Shown: positions 22,264 through 33,611 of the stretch, piece after piece
Layout of the letters: the number at the start of each line of letters is the position of its first letter
How positions within the stretch are numbered: position 1 is the stretch's first letter
Assembly: GCA_007449985.2 (NCBI GenBank)
Contig: VIIQ02000826.1
Coordinates: 62,001-126,000, forward strand
Length of the DNA: 64,000 bases
Direction of reading: 5' to 3'
Origin: Desmodesmus armatus
Taxonomy: Eukaryota > Chlorophyta > Chlorophyceae > Sphaeropleales > Scenedesmaceae
The notes under the pieces: generated by a model
Seen by the model: the letters and a program-made list of their open reading frames with translations, nothing else
Databases searched by the model: none
Told to the model about the DNA's origin: nothing
Translations under genes and position numbers: made by a program

Positions 22264-22266
22264 CCA
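22194..22266 (-). tRNA. tRNA-like head of SINE-1 (Ile-GAT-like, probable tRNA pseudogene)
   Basis: Read on minus: a pol III A box (tagcttaatgg), an anticodon arm cccgg-ttgata-ccggg whose loop would place GAT after T33 but is one base short, a B box (gggttcgaatccc), and an acceptor strand cccgccca followed by cc. The acceptor stem has mismatches at positions 1 and 4. Because it ends at a target-site duplication and is continuous with a SINE body, it is better read as a tRNA-derived internal promoter than as a working tRNA gene. Confidence 0.5.
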
Positions 22267-22276
22267 GTGTTGAATT

Positions 22277-22420
22277 CGTGTGGAGTGAACACGTTACAAG
22301 AGTGAAGTCAAGGAACAGAAGCCACCCCTCAAAGCGCAGCCTGCCAAGAAGCCGACACCAGGGCCCGACCACACGCCCACAAATTGGCTAAAAAAAGCGA
22401 CGGCAATGTGACAAGACATG
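22277..22420 (-). mobile_element. Diverged retroelement tail
   Basis: Minus-strand relic of the same tail family (gtggagtgaacacgttacaagag, gaagccacccctcaaag, agccgacaccagggc). No poly(A) or TSD could be assigned. Confidence 0.45.
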
Positions 22421-22709
22421 TGAGCAGCACAAGCACAGGCTAGCAAAAGCAGCGCTGAGAGAAAGTACCACCGATGCGTTTCCACACTCACACACCTCAT
22501 CGGTGTGCTAAGCTAGCCCCAGATAACAAGGCCTAAAGAACACCAGAGACAAAAAAGCAGCAACCACAAAGCACAAGGCCGGCCCTGTACCAGACAAAAC
22601 ATGCGTGGAAGGAGCTAAACACCCCACAGCGCGGTGCACCACCACACCCGCACACCTCTCCGTATGCAGGGCTAGCTTATGCAGGGTACAGCCCTGCATA
22701 CTTATGGGA

Positions 22710-23065
22710 CCCAGGCAGCACAAGGCCATCCCTCACTGCATACAGCACCCCGGCTGCTGCCATTTGGCGGCAAACCGCTCCGGCAGTAGCTCCGACTTGC
22801 GGCCCCGTAGCCAAGACAAAGGCACCCCAAAGTTGAGGCGGATGTCCCCCTAAGTCCTAAGCCAATCTGCTCCTGCACCGTTGCCCTAAACCTGTTGAAT
22901 ACAGCAGCGCTGCTGTAAAGGCGGCCCTGAGGGGTGGCTTCTGTTGCTTGACTTCGCTCTTGTAACTTGCTCACTCCAAAAAAAAAATGGTGGCCCTCAC
23001 TAGAGCACCGCAGAACACTGCTTAGTAAACTGTAGCCCCCGGCTGCACCCGTTGCCACACCATTT
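22710..23065 (-). mobile_element. Old LINE-A fragment (zf-RVT C-terminus)
   Basis: Minus-strand, degraded match to the LINE-A ORF2 end (compare 19,690-19,800), still recognisable by the order of blocks. It is interrupted by a short tail at 22,926-22,988. Confidence 0.6.
22926..22988 (+). mobile_element. 63-bp tail insertion
   Basis: Sequence tgaggggtggcttctgttgc through cttgtaacttgctcactcc plus 8-9 A, splitting the LINE-A fragment. Flanks read ggcggccc and ggtggccc, a probable 7-8 bp imperfect TSD. Confidence 0.65.
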
Positions 23066-24862
23066 TGTAGTGTTCAATTAAAGATATATCATCCCAGCAA
23101 CATCTCTTTTTTTTCCCACTCAACAGTCTGCCGTGGGGCGTGAAAGGGGGGGGTGTCACACAATGTGGTGAGCTATAAATGCCTGCTGCAAGCACACCCC
23201 ATGTTGTTACATGTATATGCCAGCTATTGCCAGGCTGTGAATGCACTTGGATGCCTCCATGTGGTGTTGTTGATTCGAGTTGAGGTGGACAGATCCGTCC
23301 ACTCACGTGGTTGGCGTGTGGTGGGAAAGGGGCCCCCGGGGTGTCACATAATGTGGTGAACTAAAAATGTCTTCTGAGACCATCTTGCTCCAGCAAGCAC
23401 ACCCGCTATTGTAACATATATCAACAGGTACTGCAAGCTAGGCATGCAACTGACTCTCTCAAAGTGGTGTTGTTGGGTATTTTGTCCACTCATGGGGCTG
23501 GAGTGTGGCGAGAATGGATGTGGCAACTGATCAGGCAGCAGCCTTGCGGGGTCACCTTCAAGTCAACCCATGATGTAGACTGTGTGCAGCTTGCATCACA
23601 AACGTTTTGCGGGTGTGCTGCTGTCTGCTATCAGGCTGCGGTGTGAAATGTGCGCGTCACCATGTGATGGGGATGTTTGTGCCTATCAGGTTGCACCATC
23701 CTCTTGCCCCAGCTATTTGAGGCGTTGAACCTTGTTGCTCAAGTTCACTCATGTGGCTTGCTCACCATGAAGCCAAGCTGAACTCATGAAGTTACCACCC
23801 AGGTAAACACACTTTCTGGCCTGAGCCAAAATAGGCACCCATCCTCACAGCACATGCACACTGGAAACTGCTAGCAGCAAAAACTTTGCAGGGCATGCTG
23901 TTGAGATGCCTAACCATGTTGCGTATAGCGTTGGCACATGAGCTAGGTTCTGTGCGTCAGAGATGGGTGGGAACGCACTACGCCAGATATTTCCCACAGC
24001 TGTGAGCAACTGTCCTTAATCGCAAAAGCTGCAAAAAAAGGTGCAGGCAGCTGAGCAACACAAGGTGACAGAAAAGGGTGACAAATAGTGCTGAACGGTG
24101 TTGCCACACACATGCCACACACATGCAGATGGCTGTACCCTCATATGACTGCCTGCAAGCATTGAGGGCTCAAGCTTTGTATGTAACGCCAGGCACCCGC
24201 TATATCAAACTACAGATCATCCATAGCACGCCCTACACCATGTACGTGTTCCCGGGAACACAGGGAGCGCCCTATATTCAGGCAGATACAATAGGCACAC
24301 AAGTGCCTGTAGACAAGCCCTAAATGTGCAACAGCCACAGATGCAACATCATTGAAACTGCAACTAGCAATGCCCGGCAACCTTTTCATCGCCTGAATAG
24401 AGAGCCCACAACATGCCAACATACAAAACGCTGGCATGGTGGTGACATTAATGGCAGAAGCGACTGAGCAGAAACCAACAAGCTGTTGTGCCAGATAGAC
24501 AGTAGCATCCAGTTGCACGACGCCACAACAATAAACCTCAGTGCTGTCACGAAACGGCACATGAAGGCACCCTGCACCACACAGACATCGTTGCACACTA
24601 CACACAGGAAAAGCCACCACTAGGTGTGCTGAGTGAATCAATCCCTGGGGGTGTGGCGATTTGCCACAGCCCCCACTAGCACACACGCGTGTGCGCACAC
24701 ACAACCCAATGGCGTCAACACAAACGCAAAAAGCAACAGGACCACACCTGCGTGTGACTAATAAGGATGAGTATAGTAGTAGTATTATATTGGGGTCGAC
24801 ACCACACGATATGTATGGGTCTGTTGCACATGGACCTCAAGATCCACACCGCGTCACTTGGG
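23066..24862. other. Non-coding region between repeats and ferroxidase
   Basis: No convincing gene. About 23,575-23,775 contains a degraded plus-strand tail relic (atcaggttgcaccatcctcttgc). Otherwise low-similarity intergenic sequence plus the ferroxidase 3' UTR. Confidence 0.5.
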
Positions 24863-27800
24863 TCAGCCGACCACCATGCGGGCCTTCATGCCGGCCGTGA
24901 TGTGGTCCAGGATGTTGCAGTAGTAGCTCCAGGACCCTGTGCTGTTGGCCGTCATCTCCAGCGCATATGTGTTGGAGGGCATCAGGCCAACTGAGTACAT
25001 GGGCTGACCTGCAACACAGCAACGATCACAGCAGCACCATGCCATGTTGAGGCACATGTGCATTCCCTTGCTATAGCTGGAGTGCTGGACACGGCTAAAT
25101 GCCAGCCGAAGATTGCAGCACAGCCTGCACAGCTGACTACTTGGTGCATGCCTGTCTTGACGCCAGCCAGCTGTGCATCGCAAACGTACAGCTGTTGCTC
25201 CCCTCCACATCCCGATGACTACCCTTTGGACTACGTAGTCCAAATATACCCGTTATACGACCTGCCCCCACGCACCTGCATACTGCACGGCCTGTCCATC
25301 AAACACGGGTGAGTGCATGTCCACCTCACTGCCAAAGCCCATCACAAGCCAACGGACTGTCTGGCCGCGCTTCAGCTGCAACGTGGGTCCGTTGCAGTAG
25401 ATGAAGCCGTTGATCTGGTGCATCAGGTTGGATTCAGGGAACTTCAGGTCCGTCTTGTCAATCTTCAGCTTTGTCTTGTTGGTTTGAAGGGCGAAGTTAT
25501 CCTGCAAAACAGTAGGACAGGATGAAAGATCAGCTTTGCCATGACAGCTTTGCTTTGCCATGCCAGCTGTGTTTTGCCATGTCAGTCTTGCGCAAGACTG
25601 ACGAGGAAGGCAGCAACACAACAATGACCGCAAACTTCAGGTGACGAACATGACAGACTGCTCCATGTGAACCACAGATGGATCGAATTTTCAGACCATT
25701 GGATATGATCAATCCCAACACTGCACAAGCGAACTGCAATGAATCACTTACACAGTGCCCATCGCTTCACACACATCAAAGTCATGCATGCCACCCACCT
25801 CAAAGTAGAAGCTCTGCATCTCATTCTGGATGTTGTACAGCAGAGGGATCTCCAGGTCAACACCTGGGTTGTCCAACTTGCCCTTGGCATAGATGGCCAG
25901 CGGACCAACAAGACCTGCAAGGCAACCAGGCACGTTTCAGTGCACATGAGGCAAAGTGCACACAAGGCATATCATAACGCATACACCAAGCAGTATCACA
26001 CCAGATAGAACCCTTGCAGTGCTGCCAGATGCCGCGCACGGCACACAACTCCACATTTCACATTGGTAGCTGCTCCTGTTGGCACAGTGCTGAACCTAAT
26101 GAGGGCACACACTTGGGCACATGTGGGCGGGTGCTCACCTGCATTGATATGCTTGATGTGGTCCACACCAGACACATACGCATACACCACCACGGGCCCA
26201 TCCTTCGAGGCGGGGCCGGCCGTGTCGGGCACAAACCACTCGTAGCGTGCTGTGGCTCCAGGTGCCACTCCGCCCAACGCATACAGGTTTTCAACAGACT
26301 GGGCGATGACTGCCTCAGCCTCTGCCTGAGAGGCGGTGATCTGCTGCAGCCGGCGGCGGCTGTGCAGGAGCCTGCGCCCTGCCGCTGCCTGCTGCTTGCT
26401 GGGAGCAAGGTTCACCTGGAGGGTGGGGTGGGTGGCAACAGCGTTGTTGTCAACAAACAAGCAGATGCGAATGCGGACTTGGAGACAACCAGATACCAGC
26501 TGAGGGCTATCATAGCCTATGATTGAGTCATTGGGTAACCATGGCATGCACCTGATGGTGCAACATGACATGCAACGGATGGGCCGTCCTGGACCCTGCC
26601 GCCATCACACCCAAACTTCACACAAGCAGCCTCCCAGCGTACCTGGTACTGCGTGGTCATTCCGATGGGTGCCAGGCCTCCAAACAGCTGCACACTGGAG
26701 TTGACCAGCAGTCTGTTCTTGAAGTGCACCACAATCTTGTCCCCAACCTCAGCCTTGATGATGGGGCCCAGGATACCAAACTCAGGAGGTGTGGGCTTTA
26801 GAGTCTTGAAGGTGGCATCTGTATACTCCTTGAAGATACCCTTCTTATACTGGGAGCCCAGGGTGCCGTTGGTGGTCTGCACAAAGGTCAGCTGGTCCTC
26901 AGACCAGGGCTGGCCGGTGCAGCCATCAAAGCCAAGGGGTGTGTAATCCCAAATGGTGGGCTCCGCGGCGATGTAGTAGGTGCGGACTGGGGCGTCTGCA
27001 GGTGCCGCCAGGATGCCCAGGTTCTTGACGTTGTAGATTGCACTCATGCCTGCGCTGATGTGGTCGTAAATGTGGCACTGCAAGAGACCCTTGCCGCCCA
27101 CCATAGGTCTGCAAGCCAAATGGCACAAGGCATGGAGAAGGAGCACAGCAGGAGCCCACAGGACAGGGTCAGATGTGATGGGAGTAACAGCAACTTCCCC
27201 GCGGGCTTTCTGCAGTACTGCCCATAGCTGCAATAAACAAAGCAAACATGTTGCAGGCAGGTACTGACTAGCTGTAAAGTGCATGTGGTCTGGGTGCAGT
27301 AGCAGTACTGTTGCTGCCAAAGAAGCCTCAAGACTGACTGACCCTGCTGGGCGTCATGCATCATGTTGCCAAACTCACGTTGTGTCGACGGCCATCATCG
27401 ACCCAGGCAGCAGCGAGACCGCCTGCCTCCTGTGACCGTCCACAAACAGTTGGCTCTCAGCACTGTTGGGTGTGTGCATATCCGCCGCAGTGCCGATCGC
27501 CATGAAGTACAGGCGGGCAGATTCACCCTGCACAAACTCCAGGCCTGGCAGGTTGCAGTACAGGTAGCCGTTCACGCCGTGCATCAGGTTTGGCTCCTTG
27601 GTGTCGGGGCTGGCAATCCATGCCTCCATTGCTGAGGCATTGGCGGCAACTTTGGGCAGGAACTTCTGGATGTTGCGCTCCAGCATGAAGCTGCTGGACT
27701 CGTCCCAGATGGCAAATGCCAACACGTACTCCCTGGACAGGCACACATCAAGAAAAGATCATGACAAGTCAGCGTTACCAAGCACACACTGATTTGCTAT

Positions 27801-30800
27801 TGGGTGGGTGGTCTGGAGCCGGCAGGGAGTCACAGCAAGACAGCCAAAGGAGCCCAGCATGTTGCGCTTGTCCTGACAAGGAGCTTGCGTTGTCACCAAC
27901 AGCCCTGCCCACCTTGCGACGTCCTTGGGTGAGCCATCCTCATTGGCGTTCTCAGGCTTGGTGATGATGATGGAGCCCATCAACCCAGCGTAGGGGTCGG
28001 CAGCCTCGTTGACGTGACTGCAAAGCACACAGCACAACCCCGTCAGCATCCACTACCCTGGAAGGATGAGAATGCAGATCATAAGCACACAGCACCTTCT
28101 GCATGTGCAGCTGACTCAGCTTGCAGCTGTGTGTCCAACGGCTGCCACTAAGTTTCCGGGGATGTCAGGAGCCATTGCAGGTGACTGCAGCCTCACCTAT
28201 GGTACATCCACATCACACTGCCAAGGTCATTCTCGCCAGGCCCAGCGCGCTCAGTAACCAGCCAGGTGTACGTGACCTTCTGACCTGGAGACACGTTGTC
28301 ACCAGCAGCAACTGCGGCAGCGGCAGGGCACAGTCCCAACCATTCAACACTCACAACAACACATCATTGAGACACAACCACAAACACCGTGTTTCTGTGG
28401 GCGCCCTTGCAAGCACTCTTGCAAGCACACTGCTTGTTGACCTAGGCCTGCCGCTAGCATTGTGCACAGAGGCATCCCTGCAGCTGTCAAGGACAGCCAG
28501 TAGCATTGACACCCAGCTATACCAGGACTCACGTGGAAGACCGTCAGCATAGGGGGAGCCCTCGGAATGCTTCTCATACCACACGCCGTGTGGGTGCATG
28601 CTGGCGTTGTTCTCCTTGAGGTTGTTCTTGAAGGTGACCTTGAGGGTGTCTCCCACCACACCCCTGATCACAGGGCCCAGCAGACCAAGGTGCTCCCAGG
28701 CAGCAGAGCGGCGCTGCGGCAAAAAGCAACCACGAATTAGAGCACCGATAGAGACAGCACACAAGGCAAGATGTCAATGTGACCGGTGTGCTGCCAAGCA
28801 CGTCACTATGGAGAACCTGCGGGTGCGCTGCAACATGCAGGTTCAATGAAGCAACAGCCACTTCCAGAAGGCTGCCGCTCAAACCTCAGTGTGATCTTGA
28901 TTTGATCTGGACTCAGATGCGGTAATGGAATGGACGGGCCAACAGGGATTATGAAAGAATCATAGCTCTATGCCACGACATCCTCACCTTCTTCTCCTTG
29001 AATGTTGCGTCTGTGTACTCCACGTACAGCGCCTTGATGTACTTGCGCCCGATCGCGTCAGGCCCAGGCTCAACAAATGTCTTGGCATTGTCAGAGAAGG
29101 GCACCAGCGTGCCACCACACATCTCGCCGTTGAAGGGGGCATAGTCCCACACAACCTCCTCAGCGGCAACGAAGTACTCACGCGTCTGCGGCAGGCAGGG
29201 GCGGGTGGGGGCACCTCAGGGGCAACCAAAACCTCACTGAACGGTGCAGTGGTAAAAACAGCTGGGGAGTTTTGGCACTTCCTGCGGTTACATATGTGTC
29301 ACCCATGGAAAGGCCGAGCGCTGCTGGAAACACCTGTCTGACTCTCTTGCATGCCGCCCACCTGCGCCAACCGTACAGTGTCTACACGCCTCCAACCCAC
29401 CACCCCAATGTGCACAGTGTGCTTCTGCAGCTACAGCTACACATCTGCCCAAGCACAGGGCCCTGCACTACTCGCACCTTGCCCTTCAGGTTGTGTGTGG
29501 GCTTCTCTCCTGCCACGTTGAAGAGCATCATCATGCCTCCATGGATGTGGTCGTTCAGGTGGCAGTGGAACAGCCAGGTGCCGGGGTTGTCGGTGTAGGC
29601 ATCCAGGGTGGCCATGGTGCTGGGCAGCACGGTCAGCTGCAGCAGCACAATGGAGGCGCAGCAGCAGCAGCAGCAGCAGCAGCAGGCAGTGTGACTACAT
29701 GCAGGTACAAACAGAGTGGCTTGATGGCTGGCAAGATCATGGCTAGCACCCCATCATCATCATCATCATCATTACACGTGTTTCCAGCCAGGTTCATCGC
29801 GCTAGCACCCCACTCTCAATAATCTTGCTTCGTGCACTCTTGGCTGCAGTTGGGGTGTCTGCTGCTGCCGCGCTCACACAACTGCTACCTCTTGAGATCT
29901 TGCACATCAGAAGCACACCATAACAGACACCATACATGACCAGCCAACCGACCAGCATGAAACCCCAGTGCCCGGGTTCTGCGCCCTCGCGCTCACCTGG
30001 TCCATGTGCATGCCATTGTGGTTGAAGGAGATGCCGTGCCAGTGGGCGGTGTGCAGACCCTCCTCACTGCCCAGGGAGCTCACGTACCAGCGAACCCTGC
30101 AGGAAGCACACAAAGCTATGCCGTCCAATATAGCAGGATAGAAAGGTTTGCAAGAGGCCGAGGTTGGGCCACTTGCCTGGCTGGACACAGGTTCAACCGC
30201 ATAGCAGCCTGGTGCACACCTGCTGAGCTGATGGAGTGGTAGCGTGCAAGGGCAAATGCTTGCCACAAGGGGTTGGGGTGTGCTGCACACTGCACTACCA
30301 GCCCTCAAGCCTTTACTAGTGTGTCACCCTGAACCGCCACAAGCAAGCTCAAAAATGACAACCGTGCTGAAGGTGCAGCCTGAAATTATGTAGTCACTGC
30401 TGAAGCCATGTGACAGCTGTCACCCTGTTTTCACACCGCTGGCGGTCACAAGCTGCCAACTGTTGAGCTGGGTCACGCAAAGCGCACTCACTTCTCCCCC
30501 GTGGTCATGTTGAGGTTGGGCAGGTTGCAGTAGATGAAGCCGTTGATGCTGTACTTCTTGTTGCCCTCACCCACATCGTCCTCAGACAGCTCAGCCAGGG
30601 CGTCAGCGTGAGCAGCAGAGTTGGCCTCGTAGAAGGGGCTGTTCATCTCGTTGTACACCTGACAGCAGGAGACAGTGATGGGGTGAGGGTGGATGTAGAT
30701 GCTGCTTGTGCTGCTGCAATTCAAGAGAGGTACCCTTGTATATTATAGCGGCGTAACAAGGGCCTTGCAGGTTTATAACAGCACTTGACTGCAGTGTTGG

Positions 30801-32621
30801 CGGTGTATGTGCCGTTTCTGCAAATGGCATCACATTGTACAGCTTGCTACGCCTGCACTCAGGATGCAAACAAGAACACAACGCCGCTGCAGCTGATGGC
30901 GTGGCTGCCCTGCAAACCAACGTTTGATTGCAGTGTCAGCTCCCCACCTGCAGCATGAGGTAGACCTCCTTGTCAACATCAGAGGGCTTGCCCTCAGCGT
31001 TGAGGGTGCCAGGGCGGGCGACAATCAGGGGCCCAGCCAGGCCTGCCTGCGTGTCCCGTGTGGCGTCAACAGTGGAGCGGTAGCCCCAGTGCTGGGTGGA
31101 GGGGCCGTCAGCGGGGGGCCAGCAGAGGAGGGCACGTACCACCTGCAACAACCAAGCACAACAACTCAACAGTCAGCACCTCATACACCACAAAAGCAAG
31201 GCAGGGGAGTTGCTCCCGCTGTTGATGGCAACCACAGCTTGCCCTTGGTGGGTACCACCTCATGCCTAATGGTGCATCACGTTGCTCTGGGCAAATTGCT
31301 GCTGCCTACTACTGCTTGCCTCCGCCTCAGATCTACCCTACTGTGCACTGTATCCCTGCCAAATGACGGCGTATAGTACATTGTGTTACAAAAGGCTGCT
31401 GCGTGCCGTTGCTTGTACTGGATCTGCCCCACCTTGCTGTGTAGGTGTCTCCTGGGTTGACGGTGGGTGCCCCTCCTGCCATGTGGACACCTCCTGGCAT
31501 CATGTTGATGGTGAAGTCCAGGTTGTTCTTCAGCACCACCACCAGGGTGTCACCAACCTCCGCGTGCAGGGCGGGACCTGAGGGAACAGCACAGGGGGTA
31601 GGCCGATGGGCAGGCAGAAAGGGTCAGCGGGGCCAAGGGCTGCAAAAGCTTGGCTGTATGGCGCTGCATTGTGAGGCTTGTGGCTGGCATGCGTTGCAGA
31701 GCTTTGGCGAACTCTTCCAAGGAGATTGTTCTTCTGACTTGCTGCATCACAAACACAGCTGGTAGGAGTGACAAACAGGGCTGCGCTGCATGCGGCTTTG
31801 TGCTGCAGCCGGCCGGTTCGTGCCACGGCTGTAGCCAGCATCGCTGGATGCCAACCCTGATGTGTGGATGCGAGGTGTTTCACTGGAGATTTTGCTGCTG
31901 CTGCTGCATGCAGTATGACTCACCCAGCAGCCCCATGTGTTGGTCAAACGCAGTCCTGGGCTTCAGGTCCTGCAGGATAGGCAGCCAGGCAAGGAAATGA
32001 TAATTGGCAGGTACGGCCAAAAGTGCTTGGTGTTAGAGTTTGTGGTCTCTTTACTGAGTGACCCTGAAACCACCATCACCCGTTGCAGCGTCATCAGTGC
32101 ATGCAGCGAGGTTTGTCACCGGCTGCTGCTCTGCTGTCCCAGGGACTGATGATGTGGCGCTGCTATGGTGCATTTTCCAGCAAGTGGTGGTGTGACCAGC
32201 CTCACACCTTGAATGAGTCATCAGTGTACTGCCTGTACACTGCCTTCTTGTACTTGGAGCCAATGCCCTTGGTGGTGTACAGCTCTGCCTCCTCGCCGAA
32301 GGCCTGGCCTGTGCACAGGTTTTTGCCTGCTGGGGCGAAGTCCCAGTCGATGGGGTCAGCTGCAAGGTAGTACGTGCGCGTGGCACCCTTGAGGTTGAGG
32401 ATTGCATCCCCTGATGCATCTCCTGATGTCAGGTCCACTGCTCCCGCTGATGTAGACCTGCTGCGCTTGTTGTTCAAAGCCAGGGGCAGGCCGATGGCAA
32501 GGCCAATGCCAAGGCCCAGCAGCAGCAGCCCCACACCAGCCACAGGCAGCACCCAGCGGCGCCTGCCGGACTGCTTGCCCTCTGGTGGGCCTTTGATGTC
32601 GACTGTAGCGTCCTTCACCAT
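24863..32621 (-). CDS. FOX1: FOX1-like multicopper ferroxidase
   Basis: Oxidises Fe(II) at the cell surface for high-affinity iron uptake, in algae normally with an FTR1 permease (not in this window). Seventeen exons: 32621-32208, 31969-31924, 31577-31433, 31142-30948, 30658-30492, 30096-29997, 29636-29478, 29185-28988, 28713-28533, 28311-28197, 28017-27913, 27732-27379, 27108-26643, 26415-26139, 25914-25799, 25501-25276, 25008-24863. About 1,136 aa, close to Chlamydomonas FOX1. The N-terminus has one transmembrane helix (WVLPVAGVGLLLLGLG). Three ceruloplasmin-like two-domain repeats follow, each starting Y(Y/F)(L/V/I)AA. Copper motifs: HWHG and HCHLNDHIHGGM in domain 2, HPHG and YHSHV in domain 3. 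Start chosen at MVKDATVDIK; an upstream in-frame Met at 32,786 is possible. Exon 4 needs one extra C in a six-base run (31,113-31,118). Confidence 0.9.
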
Positions 32622-33611
32622 CGGAAGAGTCTTCTGCCCCCACTGTGGCTGCGATCGTGCTTTGGGTCCGTTTGACTGCTGTTGCAGTGTCGTGGTGGCC
32701 AGTGACTCCTCTGACCAGTGATCGGTCGCGATCCAATCTCCCCAATGTGTAGAAGCTTTCGGGCTATGTCGGGCCAAGGCAGGCAAGGCAGACGCTCGTT
32801 GACTGAGCGCGTGGCAGGCACGCAGTTGCTTGACTCCTCACTGGCGGACTCAAACGTACTTAAGCAGTATATATGGGCATTATCATGCAACGTTGAGACT
32901 CTCAGGGCCAGCCGGCGCACACCGGCATTTGATCATGTGCAAGCCATGGACAGTGGTCCCCCTGCGAGATAGACAGCCGCTGCCCAAAGCTCTGCCGCTC
33001 CCACTCACACGCCCTTGTAAGTCTCGAAGGGACTTGGGGCTGTCGTGGGAGGGGGCTTGGAACGGGGAAGGCAAGGTAGGGGGTTCGGAAGTGTGGTGTG
33101 CTTTGCAATGGAGTCCTGCAGCAGACGCTCTGCTGATGAACGTCAATCCCTTGGAGCACCTAAAGCAGGGGGGCTGCAAAATCCTGCAAGGTTGCACCAC
33201 CTCCTTCAAGTGTGCTGAACTACCCCTGCTTTGCAACTGCATGCCATGAACGATTGACGCCAGTAATTTAATCGATCAGAAGATCACGAATTGACAGGTA
33301 TTTGGCATTGAATACAGCGACTGCTTGTGCCAGCCTGCAAAGGCGGTACCCCAACTGACATATCTATTCAAACGCCTCCCTGCGCTGCGATCATGGATTA
33401 ACTTTTACTCGCACACAACGAGCTGCATGGATGATAATCAGCGAGAAGTGCTTCTGCGACATCTGCACGACGCTTCTAGAACTCGCATCAAGCAGATCCA
33501 GCCTTGTTGTTCCCTCACTTTTGGCTGACCTACTGCTTCAATACCCGGCCCCCTACCACTCACAACATTAGTGACACACTGTGAAACACCCTCAGCTCAG
33601 CAGATGCAATC
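32622..33611. promoter_or_regulatory. Shared upstream region of ferroxidase and KDEL protein
   Basis: The two genes diverge across 990 bp. On the minus strand a TATA-like catatatac lies near 32,868-32,876, about 250 nt before the chosen ferroxidase start. No coding capacity is convincing here. Iron-response elements could not be assigned with confidence. Confidence 0.4.

Noticed and set aside
32622..32786. Upstream in-frame Met as ferroxidase start
   Set aside because: It would add 55 residues with no targeting character before the membrane helix; the later Met fits the family better. Not excluded.
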